DNA from: Ferruginibacter sp.
Lineage (GTDB): Bacteria > Bacteroidota > Bacteroidia > Chitinophagales > Chitinophagaceae
Length of the DNA stretch: 15,594 bases
Assembly: GCA_025357775.1 (NCBI GenBank)
Contig: JANXOQ010000107.1
Location: forward strand, 1-15,594
Direction of reading: 5' to 3'
A program made the translations under genes and the position numbers. This document shows, in pieces, positions 15,304-15,594 of the stretch (its first letter is position 1; each line of letters starts with the position of its first letter). The notes beneath the pieces were generated by a model. That model searched no databases. It was not told the origin of the DNA and was given only the letters and a program-made list of their open reading frames with translations.

Positions 15304-15594
15304 AAAGAATATTTAGTATTTAGTTTGGGTTTGTGGGCCTTGAATTTTTTAATATTTCATTTTAATATAGTAAAGTTAACGCTGTGTGTCTTTTACATAC
15401 CATATTTTAATTGCTAAATTTAACTATATTTATTTTCGTCTTTTTATATTGATAACGCAAATATAATTTTTATGAACTTGAAAATAAAATTGAGTATTTA
15501 ATGATTTCATTTAGCATTGCGTACTACATTTACTATATTAAAGAGCAAGTAAAGTTTTATGTATATAAAAATTACTAGCCAGTATTATAAAACA
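15304..15594. other. Intergenic, upstream of the M3 peptidase gene
   Basis: No gene is visible to the end of the window. On the minus strand, TATATTTG (15465-15458) matches the -7 consensus TAnnTTTG, but there is no TTTG at the -33 distance and the leader to the peptidase would be about 150 nt, so this is only a weak promoter candidate. The rest is AT-rich without repeats I can support. Confidence 0.35.

Noticed and set aside
14651..15316. 221-codon open frame opposite the M3 peptidase gene
   Set aside because: Cys/Ser/Phe-rich shadow of the peptidase gene, with no domain features and no promoter.
1..15594. CRISPR arrays, rRNA genes, phage genes, toxin-antitoxin pairs, polysaccharide utilisation loci
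   Set aside because: Looked for and not seen; no regularly spaced repeats, no SusC/SusD-like proteins and no short linked gene pairs of toxin-antitoxin type.

Overview
The window reads as an ordinary AT-rich chromosomal segment from a member of the Bacteroidota, most likely near Chitinophagaceae. Three things point there: promoter elements of the TTTG-N20-TAnnTTTG type, A/T-rich leaders without clear Shine-Dalgarno sequences, and Bacteroidota-style versions of IF2, HflX, SurA and a DUF4834-like small protein. It is mostly housekeeping genes plus one small decayed mobile-element patch. I found no phage, CRISPR array, secretion system or toxin cluster.

Layout. 1-233: nothing recognisable. 234-1598 (-): class 3-type aldehyde dehydrogenase, divergent from tadA (1638-2078, +), the tRNA A34 deaminase. 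2079-2352: intergenic, with an almost perfect 15-bp-arm palindrome overlapping the promoter of a Mn-type superoxide dismutase (2353-2955, +). 2988-3184: a 197-bp MITE-like element with 14/16 matching terminal inverted repeats and a very strong terminator-like hairpin inside. 3232-4211 (-): a transposase of the IS256-related, zinc-ribbon type, broken by two frameshifts. 4386-4625 (-): small membrane-anchored DUF4834-like protein.

4763-9667 (+): the transcription/translation operon rimP-nusA-infB, driven by a complete Bacteroidota-type promoter. Its mRNA should begin almost exactly with a long hairpin. RimP matures the 30S subunit, NusA tunes RNA polymerase pausing, termination and antitermination, and IF2 brings initiator tRNA to the ribosome. 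9668-10014: a long AT-rich 3' region ending in a clean intrinsic terminator, either an infB 3'UTR or a separate small RNA. 10099-11463 (+): SurA-type periplasmic chaperone/prolyl isomerase, preceded by a perfect inverted repeat and followed by a clean terminator. 11564-13112 (+): hflX (TTG start) and a small Rieske ferredoxin, probably co-transcribed. 13190-13263 (+): tRNA-Asn(GUU) with its own terminator. 13597-15303 (-): M3-family oligoendopeptidase. 15304-15594: no gene seen.

The best second-look items are regulatory: the sod palindrome, the 5'-terminal rimP hairpin, the inverted repeat before surA, the infB-surA intergenic region, and the MITE-borne terminator. I see no convincing new multi-gene system.
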